Source: Planctomycetes bacterium SM23_32
GTDB taxonomy: Bacteria; Planctomycetota; Brocadiia; SM23-32
NCBI GenBank assembly: GCA_001303885.1
Contig: LJUE01000231.1
Location: 1 to 5,918, forward strand
DNA length: 5,918 nt
Direction of reading: 5' to 3'
Below are positions 5,026 to 5,918 of this stretch, piece by piece (position 1 is the stretch's first letter; the number at the start of each line of letters is the position of its first letter). A program made the position numbers and the translations under genes. The notes below the pieces were generated by a model. That model did no database searches, was not told the DNA's origin, and worked only from the letters and a program-made list of their open reading frames with translations.

Positions 5026-5568
5026 ATGTCCACACAGGTTCTGGCCCCCGCGATGGCGCGGCTTCGGGTTGGCGACGGGCTGCGCCGCATCGCTCACGCG
5101 CGCGCCCGGCTCGCCGCCCTCCAGGCCGAGCTGGACGAAGAGCTGGCCGGTGTCCATGGCCGCTACGACCGTCGGATCGCCGCCATGCAGGGGCGCGCTT
5201 CGCGGATGCACGAGGAGCTGGAGCAGCTCTGCCGCGCCGAGAAGGGCGTCCTTTTCCCCGGCGGGCGGCGCACGATGTCAACGCCCTTCGGGGAGGTCGG
5301 CTTCCGCAGGGCGGAGCCGGTCGTGCGCCTGCGGGACGGGACGACGGCCGAGGAGGCCTGCCGCCGGTTGCGGGAGGCCGGCCTGGATGAGCTGGTGCGC
5401 ACGAGCGAAGCGCCGGACAAGCGCGCCGTGCACCGGGCGCTGTGCGAGGATCGGGTCAGCGGCGAGGAGCTCCGCGCCTGCGGGCTGGAGCTGGCCGGCG
5501 GGGGCGACCGCTTCCGGTGCCGCCTCCGGCACGACGCCCTGGATGGCTTCGGGAGGGCACTCGCGTGA
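5026..5568 (+). CDS. gam: Mu Gam-like host-nuclease inhibitor / DNA end-binding protein
   Basis: This 180-residue protein has the layout of the phage Mu Gam family. There is a long N-terminal coiled coil (about 14-73, with heptad-like ARLAALQAELDEELAG and a second charged helix). A beta segment STPFGEVGFRRAEPVVRLR (85-103) corresponds to the family's 'T.FG.VGFR...P.V' motif. Then comes DELVRTSEAPDKRAVHRAL (121-139), matching the family's 'LVRTKEEVDKEA' segment. Gam is a Ku-like dimer that binds double-strand DNA ends and shields them from exonucleases. ATG 5026 has AAAGGA just upstream and begins a natural-looking N-terminus close to the coiled coil. ATG 4993, in the same frame, has an even stronger GGGAGG five bases upstream and would add 11 residues, so the start is uncertain. 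The gene is the first behind the repressor-controlled promoter and overlaps the next gene by GTGA. No ner or transposase precedes it, unlike in Mu. Confidence 0.8.
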   Translation: MSTQVLAPAMARLRVGDGLRRIAHARARLAALQAELDEELAGVHGRYDRRIAAMQGRASRMHEELEQLCRAEKGVLFPGGRRTMSTPFGEVGFRRAEPVVRLRDGTTAEEACRRLREAGLDELVRTSEAPDKRAVHRALCEDRVSGEELRACGLELAGGGDRFRCRLRHDALDGFGRALA

Positions 5569-5918
5569 GGGGCAGCGGCCTGATCCGGCGCATCGCGGCC
5601 CGCATGCCTGCCCAGCTGCGCGAGCTGCGGGCCAAGCTGATGCTCGACGTTGTCTGCGAGTCGCTGGGGGTGGAGGAGGTGGCCTGCCCGGCGTGCAAAG
5701 GAACCGGCCGCCTCAAAGGGCGGGCGCTGGAGCGCTGCCCCGTCTGCTGCGGCTTCCAGGAAGTGCCCGACCGGCTGGCGGACTGGTTCAACGCCCGGCT
5801 GGGGGGCGCGCGCGCCGGCGTGCAGCTGCGCCCCACAGGACGCCCGGCGCGGCGACCCTCCGGGCCGGTCGGGGAACGCTACGGCCGCCTCGCCGAACAG
5901 CCCTGCCGCGTGCACATG
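5565..5918 (+). CDS. Zinc-knuckle protein of unknown function, phage-type (partial)
   Basis: The frame is open for 118 codons to the right edge, so the C-terminus is not seen. GTG 5565 overlaps the Gam stop as GTGA and has GGAGG (5552-5556) eight bases upstream, so translational coupling is likely. After a basic helical N-terminus (about 1-30), a four-cysteine zinc site appears: C41-P-A-C44 followed by KGTG, then C58-P-V-C61 and an adjacent C62, spaced CxxC-x13-CxxC. The first half resembles the DnaJ CxxCxGxG repeat, but only one such module is present. A short helix (VPDRLADWFNARL, 67-79), an Arg/Pro-rich linker and ERYGRLAEQPCRV (104-116) follow. It has no J-domain in the visible part and I do not recognise a named family. 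Its place in the Gam operon suggests a small phage early protein acting on nucleic acid or as a protein adaptor; that is inference. Confidence 0.7.
   Translation, partial: MRGSGLIRRIAARMPAQLRELRAKLMLDVVCESLGVEEVACPACKGTGRLKGRALERCPVCCGFQEVPDRLADWFNARLGGARAGVQLRPTGRPARRPSGPVGERYGRLAEQPCRVHM

Noticed and set aside
5163..5915. Minus-strand open frame opposite the Gam-like gene and its neighbour
   Set aside because: It is Arg/Ser/Pro-rich and motif-free. The plus-strand genes have ribosome sites, coupled start/stop and family motifs.

Overview
The window is GC-rich (roughly two thirds G+C by eye) and bacterial. The cellular genes look like a PVC-type or related environmental lineage, most plausibly Planctomycetota or a neighbour. 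The reasons are a secreted protein with a 'SLVDKATGR' beta-sandwich N-terminus, a DUF6785/DUF6784-like polytopic membrane protein, and a nitrilase-superfamily enzyme with a long C-terminal tail. This assignment is from memory of those families, not from a search.

Left half (1-3366), cellular genes. A partial secreted protein is read leftward off the edge from GTG 423. A carbon-nitrogen hydrolase (605-1573) diverges from it; the shared 181-bp gap holds an extended -10 promoter and a perfect GC-rich hairpin in the hydrolase leader. A polytopic membrane protein (1592-3241, minus) converges on the hydrolase with only 18 bp between the stops, and has its own promoter (TTGACG-N18-TATACT).

Right half (3367-5918), a phage-like switch next to a redox gene. 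A molybdopterin-dependent oxidoreductase (3367-4029, minus) starts 25 bp after the stop of a phage-type XRE/S24-peptidase repressor (4055-4786, minus), so the two may share a transcript. Divergent from the repressor are a Mu Gam-like host-nuclease inhibitor (plus, ends 5568) and, overlapping its stop by GTGA, a CxxC...CxxC zinc-knuckle protein that runs off the right edge. The AT-rich repressor/gam gap holds a near-consensus promoter (TTGACA-N17-TACAAT) whose -35 lies inside a perfect 5-4-5 dyad (GCTTGacaaCAAGC). This looks like an operator for a repressor-controlled, SOS-inducible switch.

Two things are unusual. The usual Mu early genes (ner, transposase A and B) are absent between the repressor and gam. 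The repressor is also followed immediately by a redox enzyme instead of a Mu-type left end. The window therefore shows either the border of a rearranged Mu-like prophage carrying cargo, or a captured phage switch. I see no tRNA, rRNA, CRISPR array or insertion sequence, and no gene-free stretch longer than about 210 bases.
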